Assembly (NCBI GenBank): GCA_021825925.1
Contig: JAKAFP010000003.1
Location: 248,001 to 312,000 of the forward strand
Direction: 5' to 3'
Length of the DNA: 64,000 nucleotides
From: Chloroflexota bacterium
GTDB lineage: Bacteria; Chloroflexota; Anaerolineae; Anaerolineales; Anaerolineaceae
Shown: in pieces, positions 1 through 7,462 of the stretch
Numbering within the stretch: position 1 is the stretch's first letter
How the letters are laid out: every line of letters begins with the position of its first letter
Position numbers and translations under genes: made by a program
Notes under the pieces: model-generated
What the model saw: only the letters and a program-made list of their open reading frames with translations
What the model was told of the DNA's origin: nothing
Databases searched by the model: none

Positions 1-93
1 CACCAGTGCAAAAAGCGGGATGACGTACCATTGAAAATATGCTGGGTTTCTGAGTAGATCCAATGCCTGTTGGGTGAGTTCGGGTTGGTTCAA
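1..93 (-). CDS. N-terminal fragment of a probable membrane protein (cut by window edge)
   Basis: Only the first 31 codons are inside the window. The reading frame opens with TTG at 91-93, preceded by a very strong ribosome-binding site (AAGGAGGAG, 98-106), and stays open to the edge. The peptide begins MNQPELTQQALDLLRNPAYF and then turns hydrophobic (QWYVIPLFALV), which looks like the start of a first membrane helix. It is divergent from radA. I do not recognise the family. The strong Shine-Dalgarno makes a real gene likely despite the TTG start. Confidence 0.6.
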   Translation of the reverse strand, partial: MNQPELTQQALDLLRNPAYFQWYVIPLFALV

Positions 94-220
94 GTTCTCC
101 TCCTTGGAATATAAGTGTGTATTGCAATAATGACTTATGCTCTATTATAGGATCGCTTAAGCTTTTTGTCGCGAACTTTAAAGAAGCGTGTGGTTTTTAC
201 CTTGTGAGTATAATTAGCCT

Positions 221-1642
221 ATGTCAAAAACGATTACCCAGTACGTATGTCAGCAGTGTGGAAGGACCTCCCCGCGCGCGTTGGGCAAGTGCCCGCAGTG
301 CGGTGGATGGGATACGATGGTCGAAGAGGTGGTGGTTGAGGCTTCTACGCCCGCCAAAGCCCAGGTTAGAGGGCTGAACACCCGTTCACAGCCGCGCCGC
401 ATGGGCGATATTGAAGGGGATGATGAAATGCGCATCCCCCTGCCGATCGGCGAGTTCGCACGCGTCTTGGGGGGTGGTGTGGTGCCCGGCTCGATCGTGT
501 TGGTGGGCGGAGATCCCGGCATTGGTAAATCCACACTGCTGTTGCAAATGGCATTGGAACTGGCGGACCACAAGAATCACAGGAAGGCACTCAAAGTGCT
601 GTACGTCTCGGGAGAGGAATCCGAACGTCAGATCAAAATGCGAGCCGTGCGTCTGACCCGCATGAACGACGATAAACCCGAAAAGGAATTCAGTCAGGAT
701 CTATTGTTGTTGACTGAAACCAACCTGGATGTAGTGCTGGAACAAGTGCAGGCAATCAAACCTGACATTCTGATCGTGGATTCCATCCAGACCGTTTACC
801 TGCCCGATCTCAATTCGTCGGCCGGTTCCGTCAGCCAGGTGCGCGAATGCGCCAACAAGCTGCGCGAACTGGCCAAAAGCAGCGATATGGCTGTCTTTTT
901 GGTGGGCCATGTCACCAAGGAGGGCGTCATCGCCGGTCCGCGGGTGCTCGAACATATTGTGGATACCGTCCTCTACCTGGAGGGCGACCGTTTTCAATCT
1001 TACCGCCTGCTGCGCTCGGTCAAGAACCGGTTCGGCGCCACCGCCGAGGTTGGCGTTTTTGAAATGCGCGAACGCGGCATGATCGAAGTTGCCAATCCTT
1101 CAGAAGCCTTCCTGGCTGAACGCATGATCAACACGCCCGGTTCGGCCATTGCCGTGACCATGGAAGGCACCCGTCCGCTGCTGGTGGAAATGCAGGGATT
1201 GACCAGTCCAAGCAACCTGGGTAATCCGCGCCGTACCCCCAATGGGGTGGATTTCAACCGCCTGCTGCTAATCACGGCCGTGCTCACCCGCCGGTTGGGC
1301 ATGCGCCTTTCTGAACAGGATGTGTTTGTGAACGTGATCGGCGGTTTGCAGGTGGGGGAGCCCGCCGCAGACCTGGCCATCGCCACGGCCATCGCCTCCT
1401 CGATGAAAGACATCCCTGTCAAGGCGGATACGGTGCTAATCGGCGAAGTGGGGCTTTCGGGGGAATTGCGTTGGGTAAGCCAGATGCCTGCCCGCTTGCG
1501 TGAAGCCCAAAAACTGGGATTTAAAACGGCCATCATTCCACGCCGCTTGCGCCAGGGCGAACCCCTGCCAGAAGGCATCCAACTCAAAGAAGCCCGCTCC
1601 CTGCGCGAAGCGCTGGGATGGGCATTGCTCGAAGAAAAATAA
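221..1642 (+). CDS. radA: DNA repair protein RadA
   Basis: RadA (Sms) is a RecA-like ATPase and helicase that processes branched recombination intermediates in the cytoplasm. The 473-residue length is normal for the family. The N terminus carries a four-cysteine zinc finger (C10, C13, C24, C27). The Walker A motif GGDPGIGKST is at about residues 96-105, the RadA-specific KNRFG motif at about 267-271, and the C-terminal third is the Lon-protease-like domain (GGLQVGEPAADLAIA and following). The ATG at 221 is immediately upstream of the zinc finger, so the start is secure. The next gene begins 15 nt downstream and holA follows, giving a short DNA-metabolism operon. Confidence 0.97.
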   Translation: MSKTITQYVCQQCGRTSPRALGKCPQCGGWDTMVEEVVVEASTPAKAQVRGLNTRSQPRRMGDIEGDDEMRIPLPIGEFARVLGGGVVPGSIVLVGGDPGIGKSTLLLQMALELADHKNHRKALKVLYVSGEESERQIKMRAVRLTRMNDDKPEKEFSQDLLLLTETNLDVVLEQVQAIKPDILIVDSIQTVYLPDLNSSAGSVSQVRECANKLRELAKSSDMAVFLVGHVTKEGVIAGPRVLEHIVDTVLYLEGDRFQSYRLLRSVKNRFGATAEVGVFEMRERGMIEVANPSEAFLAERMINTPGSAIAVTMEGTRPLLVEMQGLTSPSNLGNPRRTPNGVDFNRLLLITAVLTRRLGMRLSEQDVFVNVIGGLQVGEPAADLAIATAIASSMKDIPVKADTVLIGEVGLSGELRWVSQMPARLREAQKLGFKTAIIPRRLRQGEPLPEGIQLKEARSLREALGWALLEEK

Positions 1643-1657
1643 TCCGTGGAGGAAAGC

Positions 1658-2206
1658 ATGCAATTTTCATCTTTGAATTTAGGCATCATCTCGCTCATCC
1701 GGCGCAACCATGGATTGGAACACGCCACCATCAATTTGTTGTCCAAAAAATTCCCTGCAACTTCGTTTTCGGGCTATTCGGACCACAAAGGGTTCTGGAT
1801 CGTGGGCGATGTTTCCACGGACGCTTTACTCGAAACCGCCCAGCAGGCGCTGATCCGCATGAAGGGCGGCGAACGCGGATTGGCGATCCACGCCAACTGC
1901 GGTACCAATTATGTCACCGCCGGGCTGCTGGCAGGGTCATTGACCTGGCTGGCGACCCTGGGCAGTGGTAATTCTTTCAAGAAAAAATTAGACCGCTGGC
2001 CGCTGATGGTCATGCTGGTCACCGGGGCGCTGATCGTGGCGCAGCCGCTCGGCCCCAAAGTGCAGGAGCACGTGACCACCTCGGGGGAACCGGGAAACTT
2101 GATGGTCAAGCAGATCGTGCGTTACGAGCGCAGCCTGCCCGGAAGGCCCACCCTGCATCGCATTCTCACCGGTGAAGTTACACCTGCCTTGGAGGAAACC
2201 GCTTGA
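1658..2206 (+). CDS. DUF6391-like predicted membrane-associated protein
   Basis: A 182-residue protein beginning MQFSSLNLGIISLIRRNHGL. The ATG at 1658 is chosen over an in-frame GTG at 1646 because GGAGG (1648-1652) lies at the right distance before it. The N-terminal RRNHGLEHATINLL block resembles the conserved H-x-x-E-H-A region of DUF6391 proteins; I name that family from memory and cannot confirm it. Two hydrophobic stretches (about residues 85-105 and 112-130) suggest a membrane hairpin. The gene overlaps the holA start by four bases (TTGA) and sits between radA and holA, but its role is unknown. Confidence 0.65.
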   Translation: MQFSSLNLGIISLIRRNHGLEHATINLLSKKFPATSFSGYSDHKGFWIVGDVSTDALLETAQQALIRMKGGERGLAIHANCGTNYVTAGLLAGSLTWLATLGSGNSFKKKLDRWPLMVMLVTGALIVAQPLGPKVQEHVTTSGEPGNLMVKQIVRYERSLPGRPTLHRILTGEVTPALEETA

Positions 2207-3216
2207 GCAAGGCCAATATTCACCTTTTACGCGGCGACGACCTGTATTCTGTGGCGCTTGCGGTAAAAACCATCACCGCTTCACTGGGTGCAGATTACGA
2301 CGCCTCAATGAATTTTTCCCGTCTGGATGGAAAATCAGCATCATTCGAAGATCTGCAGACCGCCCTGACCACACTGCCCTTTTTTGGCTCCAGCCGGCTG
2401 GTGATGGTGGATAACGCGCTCTCAAAAATTGATAAGAACAGCCAGGAGAAATTCCTGAAGCTGTTGGACGCCACGCCCGGTTCCACGCACGCCATCTTCC
2501 AGGTGGAAGACCACCGCAAGTGGCGCAAAGATGCCAACGGATCATGGATCCAGCTCTGGGAAACGCTTTCGCCGACCCACTGGCTGGTCAAGTGGATCGC
2601 GGCACACGAAAACGCCGAGATCGTAGACCTGGCGCTGCCAGATGAAAAGACCATGGATTCTTGGGTGGCAGGGGAAGCCAAACGCCTTGGCGGCAGCTTT
2701 GAACCTGAAGCGGCGCGCGAACTCGCCCGCCACACCGGCAACGACACCGGCATTGCCAGCCAGGAGATCTCCAAACTGCTAACCTTTGTGGATTTCAAAC
2801 GCGCGGTCAATGTGAAAGACGTGATCGAATGCGTTTCAGTGGAAGGTTCCGCGGACGTTTTCGTGATGCTGGATGAACTGGTTGAAGGCAGGATCCCACA
2901 GGCACAGTCGCTCATGCGGCGGCTGCTCGAATCCACACCACCAGAGGCGATCCTGGGTGCGGTGATCCACCGCTTTCGGCAGCTCATTCAGGTGCGTGAG
3001 GCGCTGGATTCAAACGAGGACCTAAAAATATTGGTGGAACGCAAGGTGTTGTTTGGTAACCAGGTGGGTAAGTATTCCACCGCGGCGCGACGTTTCACCA
3101 TGAGACAGTTGACCGGCATCTACGACCGCCTGCTGCAAATGGACGTGCAATCCAAAACCTCGTCGGTGGGACTGGATACCAACCTTGAAATGCTGGTGAT
3201 GGAATTGAGTAATTAA
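2203..3216 (+). CDS. holA: DNA polymerase III subunit delta
   Basis: The delta subunit is the clamp-loader wrench that opens the beta sliding clamp in the replisome. The 337-residue length fits HolA. It opens with IHLLRGDDLYSVALAVKTI, the usual start of delta domain I (degenerate AAA+ fold), and ends with the helical collar region (AILGAVIHRFRQLIQVREAL ... SSVGLDTNLEMLVMEL). It starts at TTG 2203, preceded by GGAGG at 2191-2195, and overlaps the stop of the upstream gene as TTGA, so translation is probably coupled. Its stop codon lies inside a palindrome of the TTTC-NN-GAAA family. Confidence 0.9.
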   Translation: MSKANIHLLRGDDLYSVALAVKTITASLGADYDASMNFSRLDGKSASFEDLQTALTTLPFFGSSRLVMVDNALSKIDKNSQEKFLKLLDATPGSTHAIFQVEDHRKWRKDANGSWIQLWETLSPTHWLVKWIAAHENAEIVDLALPDEKTMDSWVAGEAKRLGGSFEPEAARELARHTGNDTGIASQEISKLLTFVDFKRAVNVKDVIECVSVEGSADVFVMLDELVEGRIPQAQSLMRRLLESTPPEAILGAVIHRFRQLIQVREALDSNEDLKILVERKVLFGNQVGKYSTAARRFTMRQLTGIYDRLLQMDVQSKTSSVGLDTNLEMLVMELSN

Positions 3217-3231
3217 TTCGAGAAATAACCC
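3210..3231. repeat. Palindrome family copy 1 (TTTC-NN-GAAA type)
   Basis: The sequence TAATTAATTC-GA-GAAATAACCC overlaps the holA stop codon. It is an imperfect member of a family seen five times in the window, with model TAATTATTTC-NN-GAAATAATTA. The right arm is degraded after GAAATAA. Confidence 0.5.
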
Positions 3232-3314
3232 CGGGTACTTCATTTTTCAGAAGAAATATATTATTATTCTTAAATAGCGAACACAATTTATCGGTAGTCA
3301 TTCTGAGGATATTA

Positions 3315-3701
3315 ATGTCATGCACAATTGTCTTTGATGCTGGTGTTGGGGTAGTTAAAGCAACATACATTGGCAATGAAGAGTTTGATTCACTTTCTTC
3401 ATCCGTGGATGCAACCATTAAAGAATTGCTGGACAATAACTGCAGCAGACTGCTTTGTGATCTGTCCCAATCCACGATCCGCATGAGCGTATTTGAAATT
3501 GTGCGGATCGAAAAGATCATCAATGATGCTTTTCGAGCTCACAACATTTTGCCCATGAAAATCAAGAGAGCCATGGTGAGAAAGATAAACAAGGCCAATC
3601 TCGATAATTACCATTTCTTTGAAACCTCTTCGGTCAATAATCTTCACCGGGTCAAGGTTTTTTCTCAAAGTGATGAGGCGCTTGATTGGTTGCTGAAATA
3701 G
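3315..3701 (+). CDS. Small STAS/SpoIIAA-like protein (paralogue of the gene at 25381-25749)
   Basis: A 128-residue soluble protein with GAGG seven to ten bases before ATG 3315. The pattern fits a STAS or SpoIIAA-like alpha/beta fold: an N-terminal strand pair, a helix (VDATIKELLDN), a strand ending in LLCDLSQ, and a C-terminal VFSQSDEALDWLL block. The gene at 25381-25749 shares the same skeleton, including a Leu-Asp strand end, an F-x-E-T block followed by asparagines, and VFS followed by A-x-x-W-L. The two are therefore probably paralogues. Function is unknown; STAS-type modules often act in partner-switching or membrane-tethered signalling. Confidence 0.6.
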   Translation: MSCTIVFDAGVGVVKATYIGNEEFDSLSSSVDATIKELLDNNCSRLLCDLSQSTIRMSVFEIVRIEKIINDAFRAHNILPMKIKRAMVRKINKANLDNYHFFETSSVNNLHRVKVFSQSDEALDWLLK

Positions 3702-3745
3702 AATGAAAATAATTTATTGCTTAGTCATCAAGAAGATAACCGAAC

Positions 3746-3765
3746 AATAATTTCTAGAAATAATT
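3746..3765. repeat. Palindrome family copy 2 (TTTC-NN-GAAA type)
   Basis: AATAATTTC-TA-GAAATAATT lies between the STAS-like gene and the small membrane protein gene, about 30 bp before the latter's start. One of ten arm pairs is mismatched. The position would suit an operator or a transcript hairpin. Confidence 0.55.
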
Positions 3766-3794
3766 ATGGCTATATGGATAAAGGGAGAGGGAAA

Positions 3795-4115
3795 ATGACT
3801 TTGCCAGAGTTTAAGACCCGTGAAGACCTGAATGACTATTTGCTGCGTCAAGAACAGCGCATCCAAAATTTGGAACAAGCCAACGCGGAATTGATCGGAG
3901 AAATCAAGAAGCGCTTCATTCATAAAGATGAACTGTCTGCGATCATCTCAGATAGTGTACCAAAAACAGGATTGTTTAGCCGCAGTTTTCTCAAGCGGGC
4001 ATTTTCTGTATGGGGTCACTATTTTGTGGCGCAGTTGATCATTGCCATTATTTTGGGTGCTTTTTACTTTGTCATATTTGTCCTTATTTTGGGCAAGATC
4101 GCAACTCAATTCTGA
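3795..4115 (+). CDS. Small coiled-coil protein with one C-terminal membrane helix
   Basis: A 106-residue protein starting MTLPEFKTREDLNDYLLRQE. ATG 3795 is chosen because it follows a purine-rich ribosome-binding site (GGGAGAGGGAAA); the longer frame upstream runs through the palindrome. Residues about 8-45 form a predicted coiled coil (RQEQRIQNLEQANAELIGEI). One long hydrophobic helix spans about residues 75-102 (FVAQLIIAIILGAFYFVIFV). It looks like a tail-anchored scaffold or small regulator. I do not recognise a family. Confidence 0.6.
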   Translation: MTLPEFKTREDLNDYLLRQEQRIQNLEQANAELIGEIKKRFIHKDELSAIISDSVPKTGLFSRSFLKRAFSVWGHYFVAQLIIAIILGAFYFVIFVLILGKIATQF

Positions 4116-4202
4116 TGATGAATTGAGTTAGGTTGTGATTCGATGACTACAGATTTATCGGTATATTTATTTAGGGCGAGTCAGATCAAGCAGGGAAAAG
4201 GG

Positions 4203-4221
4203 TAATTATTTCGAGAAATAA
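4203..4221. repeat. Palindrome family copy 3 (TTTC-NN-GAAA type)
   Basis: TAATTATTTC-GA-GAAATAA lies in the 4116-4301 gap upstream of the GNAT gene and is followed by an A-rich tract and a perfect GGACGCGTCC palindrome (about 4231-4240). Seven central arm positions pair perfectly. Confidence 0.5.
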
Positions 4222-4343
4222 AAAAAAGTAGGACGCGTCCACAGCGTACCAAATTTGAATATTGCAATTCTGGTTTTTTCACGATGTGATTTGAGGTCTG
4301 TATAGCTAATTTTCATTTACGCCCTGCAGAAGAATCAGACGCC

Positions 4344-4745
4344 TTGAGTATACGAGGGCTGATCCGCCGCGTGGGCATTAACCCCATGGATTTGAATTGG
4401 CGGCACTTCATTATCGCCGAAACTTCCGATGGCATATTTATTGGTTGTGCACAGCTAAAGCACCATAAAGATGGCTCTATTGAATTGGCCTCCCTCGCCG
4501 TGGAAGATGCGTTTCGCAGCCAGGGCGTTGCCCGGGCGCTCATTGAGCAGTTGTTATCCCAAAGTCCGCATCCGTTGTATTTGATGTGCCGCCAGGAACT
4601 TGGGATATTCTACGAGCGCTTTGGATTCAAGGTTATCGGGGCAGAGTCCATGCCGCCATATTTTCGGCGTATGCTGAAGGTGTTGAAGATCTTTGTCTTC
4701 CTCACCCGGCATGAAGGTCCGCTCATCATGCGGCTGGATGGATAG
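4344..4745 (+). CDS. GNAT family N-acetyltransferase, start codon uncertain
   Basis: GNAT enzymes transfer acetyl from acetyl-CoA to an amine. The pyrophosphate-binding loop appears as VEDAFRSQGVARALIEQLL, followed by YLMCRQELGIFYERFGF, and the C terminus is complete. The first canonical start, TTG 4344, would cut into the family's N-terminal strand. The frame is open upstream to a TGA at 4287-4289 and encodes IANFHLRPAEESDA, the expected GNAT beginning, with GAGG (4293-4296) five bases before an ATA at 4302. The only upstream ATG (4284) is followed directly by that TGA. The gene therefore either starts at ATA or has lost its proper start. Confidence 0.75.
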   Translation: MSIRGLIRRVGINPMDLNWRHFIIAETSDGIFIGCAQLKHHKDGSIELASLAVEDAFRSQGVARALIEQLLSQSPHPLYLMCRQELGIFYERFGFKVIGAESMPPYFRRMLKVLKIFVFLTRHEGPLIMRLDG

Positions 4746-4790
4746 TGAGGGGAAATCATTTTAACCACGAAAAATAATAAATTGAATTTG

Positions 4791-4828
4791 TAGGGTGCGT
4801 CCCCTGGGATTTCCAGGGAGACGCACCA
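4791..4828. repeat. REP-like palindrome left of the RAYT gene
   Basis: A hairpin with outer arms GGTGCGTC / GACGCACC and an inner CCTGG / CCAGG stem. It begins with TAGGGTGCGTC. The copy right of the transposase ends GACGCACCCTA, so the two face each other as inverted repeats around the gene. This arrangement is typical of REP sequences cognate to RAYT transposases. Confidence 0.75.
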
Positions 4829-4855
4829 AAATAAAGTTTGATATACAATATTCGC

Positions 4856-5410
4856 ATGCCGGAATATCGCCGCAATAGAATTGAAGGCGGAACTTACTTT
4901 TTCACGGTCGTAACCTACCAACGCCGCCCCATTTTGACTTCAACGACTGCAAGAAAACTATTGCATAAAGCCTGGGAGGATACAAAAGGACGGTTTCCAT
5001 TTGAGACTATTGCTGTTTGTTTGCTCCCTGATCACCTCCATAGTATTTGGAAATTACCTGAAGGAGATTCAAATTATTCGATCAGGTGGAAAGAAATCAA
5101 GGGTCTTTTTACTAAAAGTTACTTGAAAGAAATTGGCCCAGGCGAGGAGCGGAATGCATCCAGAATAAAAAGAAAAGAAGCAACAATTTGGCAACGTCGT
5201 TTTTGGGAGCATACCATTGAGAATGGGGATGATCTGGTAACTCATTTCGATTACATTCATTTCAACCCAGTTAAGCATGGATTGGTAGAGCATGTGGTGG
5301 ATTGGGAATGGTCAAGTTTTCACCGTTATGTTAAAGAGGGAATTTATCAAGATGATTGGGCAGGGGGGGATTATGGTCGAGTTCAGGGATTGAATTATGA
5401 TTTTATTTGA
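4856..5410 (+). CDS. REP-associated tyrosine transposase (RAYT, Y1/HUH family)
   Basis: RAYTs are single-copy relatives of IS200 transposases that nick single-stranded REP hairpins. This 184-residue protein begins MPEYRRNRIEGGTYFFTVVT, the standard RAYT opening, so ATG 4856 is chosen over a TTG at 4838. The HUH metal-binding pair is visible as H60-L-H62 in LLPDHLHSIWKLPEGD. The RRFWEHTI block and FDYIHFNPVKHGLV, whose tyrosine (about Y133) is the likely nucleophile, match the enteric RAYT as I remember it. REP palindromes flank the gene at 4791-4828 and 5414-5439. It appears intact. Confidence 0.93.
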   Translation: MPEYRRNRIEGGTYFFTVVTYQRRPILTSTTARKLLHKAWEDTKGRFPFETIAVCLLPDHLHSIWKLPEGDSNYSIRWKEIKGLFTKSYLKEIGPGEERNASRIKRKEATIWQRRFWEHTIENGDDLVTHFDYIHFNPVKHGLVEHVVDWEWSSFHRYVKEGIYQDDWAGGDYGRVQGLNYDFI

Positions 5411-5413
5411 TGA

Positions 5414-5439
5414 TTGGTGCGTCAGCGACGCACCCTACG
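5414..5439. repeat. REP-like palindrome right of the RAYT gene
   Basis: GGTGCGTC-AGC-GACGCACC, a near-perfect hairpin starting four bases after the transposase stop. It shares its stem and its CCCTA end, inverted, with the left copy at 4791-4828. Confidence 0.75.
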
Positions 5440-5566
5440 AGAAATTTACTTATATTCTACTTTCCTTTACGAGCGTTTGGTCTTGTCTTGAACATTCTAA
5501 AAGAAATGGAATTTCACAGTCGAAGTGCAATAAAATGATTTTAATTAACTGTAAAAGGGTGATTCA

Positions 5567-6052
5567 ATGAATGAAAACGATATTGAACATTTAAAAACAG
5601 CCATCTCCGTTGCCTGGATGGCCCGTGAACACGGCAACCATCCCTTCGGCGCCATTCTAGTGGACGCCAAAAATCAGGTGCTGCTGACTGCGGAAAACAC
5701 TGTCTTGACCGAAAGGGATTCCACCGGCCATGCGGAATCGAATCTTGTGCGATTCGCCACGCAGCGTTTTTCGTCCGCGGCACTGGCGGGCTGCACTCTC
5801 TATACCAGCACCGAACCCTGCGCCATGTGCGCCGGTGCTATTTATTGGAGTGGTATCGGGCGGGTGGTGTATGCTCTGAGCGAAATTGACCTCTACGAGA
5901 TCGTCGGTCCGTCGCCCGACCATCTCTATCTGCCCTGCCGTGAGGTCTTCGCGCACAGCCAGCGGAAGATCGAAGTCCTCGGCCCTGAACCCTCACTGGA
6001 TACAGAAGCTCGCGCGGTTCACATGGATTTTTGGACAAAGATAGAAGAATAA
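5567..6052 (+). CDS. Nucleoside/guanine deaminase, CDA zinc-hydrolase family
   Basis: A 161-residue cytidine-deaminase-fold enzyme. Zinc ligands and the catalytic glutamate are in the HAE motif (TGHAESN) and the PCxxC motif (STEPCAMCAGAIYW). The PFGAILVDAKNQVLL segment and the extended C-terminal half (GPSPDHLYLPCREVF) resemble guanine deaminase-type nucleoside deaminases more than TadA, so it probably acts on a free base or nucleoside. The exact substrate cannot be read from sequence. AAAAGGGTG lies just before ATG 5567. It is a single gene followed by the repeat-rich gap at 6053-6329. Confidence 0.85.
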   Translation: MNENDIEHLKTAISVAWMAREHGNHPFGAILVDAKNQVLLTAENTVLTERDSTGHAESNLVRFATQRFSSAALAGCTLYTSTEPCAMCAGAIYWSGIGRVVYALSEIDLYEIVGPSPDHLYLPCREVFAHSQRKIEVLGPEPSLDTEARAVHMDFWTKIEE

Positions 6053-6074
6053 CAACAATGTCCAAGTATTAACA

Positions 6075-6183
6075 AAGGCCACCTTGACAAGGTTCGCGAT
6101 CTTCCCTGGCACTTGCAGCCAGGGCAAGTGTGCGCCTCCGAGCCGCTTGCGGCGAGAGGGGTTACCTTTTAAAAGGTGGCCTT
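6075..6183. repeat. 109-bp element with terminal inverted repeats and nested hairpins
   Basis: Perfect 11-bp ends (AAGGCCACCTT at 6075-6085, AAGGTGGCCTT at 6173-6183) enclose further stems: CCCTGGC/GCCAGGG at 6104-6124, an alternative CACTTGC/GCAAGTG pairing overlapping it, and CCTC-GCCGC-TT-GCGGC-GAGG at about 6135-6159. The whole element can fold into a branched structure on either strand. It looks like a small non-autonomous mobile or REP-type element; no coding capacity. Confidence 0.6.
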
Positions 6184-6236
6184 AGACAATAAAATCTAAA
6201 AAAGAGTAATTGGGGTGATAAGTATTTACTAAGGCA

Positions 6237-6261
6237 AAAAGACACTCATTGAGTGTCTTTT
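6237..6261. terminator. Bidirectional rho-independent terminator
   Basis: AAAAGACACTC-ATT-GAGTGTCTTTT forms an 11-bp hairpin flanked by A and T tracts. It lies between the converging deaminase (+) and galE (-) and can serve both. Confidence 0.8.
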
Positions 6262-6287
6262 AAATGTTAACAGGAAAACCTTAAAGG

Positions 6288-6322
6288 GGATTGCCGCGCC
6301 GCAAGTGCGGCGGCTCGCAATG
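6288..6322. repeat. REP-type hairpin (ATTGC...GCAAT ends)
   Basis: CGCCGC-AAGT-GCGGCG core within ATTGC/GCAAT outer arms, just downstream of galE. Its GTCATTGCGAG-like end (read on the minus strand as a GCAATCCC end) resembles a widespread bacterial intergenic repeat. A related fragment occurs near 55846. Confidence 0.55.
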
Positions 6323-6329
6323 ACAGTCC

Positions 6330-7343
6330 TTAATCGAATTTTAAAATACTTTCTCTGAGCTTGCCCCATTTAAGCGCATCGGCAATGCCCTGTTCAATGC
6401 TTAATTCTGCGTGCCAGCCGAGCAGACGTTTGGCGGTGTCGGCGTTGGTATATGACCCGGCCACATCCCCTGGGCGGGGACCTGTTTCCTTGGTGTTGAT
6501 GGTCTGGCCGTAAACTTTCTCAAAAGCGGTCACCAGTTCGCGGACGGTGACGCCGCGGCCGGTGCCGAGGTTGATCACCAGATAATTGCTTACCGGGCTG
6601 CCGGCGCGTTCGAAGACCTGATCAAACTGGGTCACGGCGTTGACATGGGCGCGCGCCAGATCCCATACGTGGACGTAATCACGAATGCCCGTGCCGTCTC
6701 GGGTGGGGAAGTGAGTACCTGTGATCTCGAACACCGATTGTTTGCCCTGGGCGGTATCCACCAGTTTGCCTAAAACATGTGATGGGTTCTTGACGTGAAT
6801 GCCGCTGCGCATTTGCGGGTCCGCGCCGATGGGGTTGAAATAACGCAGGGCGATGCCTTTCATCTTGTAGGCGGCGCAGAAATCCTTCAGGACCATTTCC
6901 ATCATCAGTTTGGTGCGGGCGTAGGGGCTGCTGGCTTTCAGCGGGGCTTCTTCCGTCACCATGAAGCCGGGGACGATGTCGTAGAGCGATGCTGAAGAGC
7001 TGAACACCACCCGTCCGTGGTTGAGGCGTTGCAAGGTGTTAAAGAACTCAATGGATTTTGAGACATTGTGTTTGTAATAATCGTAGGGCATCGAAACGGA
7101 TTCGGGCACCACGATCAAGGCTGCGCAGTGAATGGTGGCCTGGATGTCGGGATGGTCCTTGAAGACCTTTTCCACGGCGGCTGAATCGGCGATGTCAGAT
7201 TTGTAAAAAATATGGTCCCTGGTGAATTCTTCCCGGCCTGTGACCAGTGAATCGAGGATGATGGGGGTGTGACCGGCATCCTTCAACGCGGAACAAATGG
7301 TGCTGCCAATGTATCCGGCTCCGCCGGTGATTAAATATTTCAT
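6330..7343 (-). CDS. galE: UDP-glucose 4-epimerase
   Basis: An extended short-chain dehydrogenase that interconverts UDP-glucose and UDP-galactose using bound NAD. The 337 residues include the Rossmann motif GGAGYIG (7-13), the SSSAS segment with the catalytic Ser/Thr (about 115-119), and the Y-x3-K pair Y141/K145 in SSPYARTK. The NPIGADP loop and the C-terminal GRGVTVRELV substrate region match GalE. AAGGAGT precedes ATG 7343. It is a single gene; the product probably feeds exopolysaccharide or glycolipid synthesis. Confidence 0.93.
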   Translation of the reverse strand: MKYLITGGAGYIGSTICSALKDAGHTPIILDSLVTGREEFTRDHIFYKSDIADSAAVEKVFKDHPDIQATIHCAALIVVPESVSMPYDYYKHNVSKSIEFFNTLQRLNHGRVVFSSSASLYDIVPGFMVTEEAPLKASSPYARTKLMMEMVLKDFCAAYKMKGIALRYFNPIGADPQMRSGIHVKNPSHVLGKLVDTAQGKQSVFEITGTHFPTRDGTGIRDYVHVWDLARAHVNAVTQFDQVFERAGSPVSNYLVINLGTGRGVTVRELVTAFEKVYGQTINTKETGPRPGDVAGSYTNADTAKRLLGWHAELSIEQGIADALKWGKLRESILKFD

Positions 7344-7426
7344 GAGACTCCTTAGGTCTTGCGTTTACCGGTTCGGTATTGAGTAACGATGCAAGTATAC
7401 CGATAAAAACCCATTCTTGAACAGGG

Positions 7427-7446
7427 TAATTATTTCTAGAAAAAAC
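7427..7446. repeat. Palindrome family copy 4 (TTTC-NN-GAAA type)
   Basis: TAATTATTTC-TA-GAAAAAACA between the divergent end of the DUF3592 gene and the galE start. The left arm matches the family model exactly; the right arm has drifted into the T/A tract of the adjacent terminator. Confidence 0.5.
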
Positions 7447-7459
7447 ACCTTAAGGTGTG
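7440..7459 (-). terminator. Terminator of the DUF3592 gene
   Basis: On the minus strand, ACACCT-TA-AGGTGT is followed by a run of T residues. It starts a few bases after the stop of the gene ending at 7463. Confidence 0.55.
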
Positions 7460-7462
7460 CGA

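Noticed and set aside
117..377. 86-residue plus-strand open frame overlapping the radA start
   Set aside because: It runs out of frame into the RadA zinc finger, has no ribosome-binding site and encodes nothing family-like.
1000..1746. 248-residue minus-strand open frame
   Set aside because: Antisense shadow of radA and the next gene; low-complexity composition and no start signal.
4856..5410. IS200/IS605 insertion sequence
   Set aside because: The protein matches the RAYT subgroup and the flanks are REP hairpins rather than IS200 ends; no TnpB partner.
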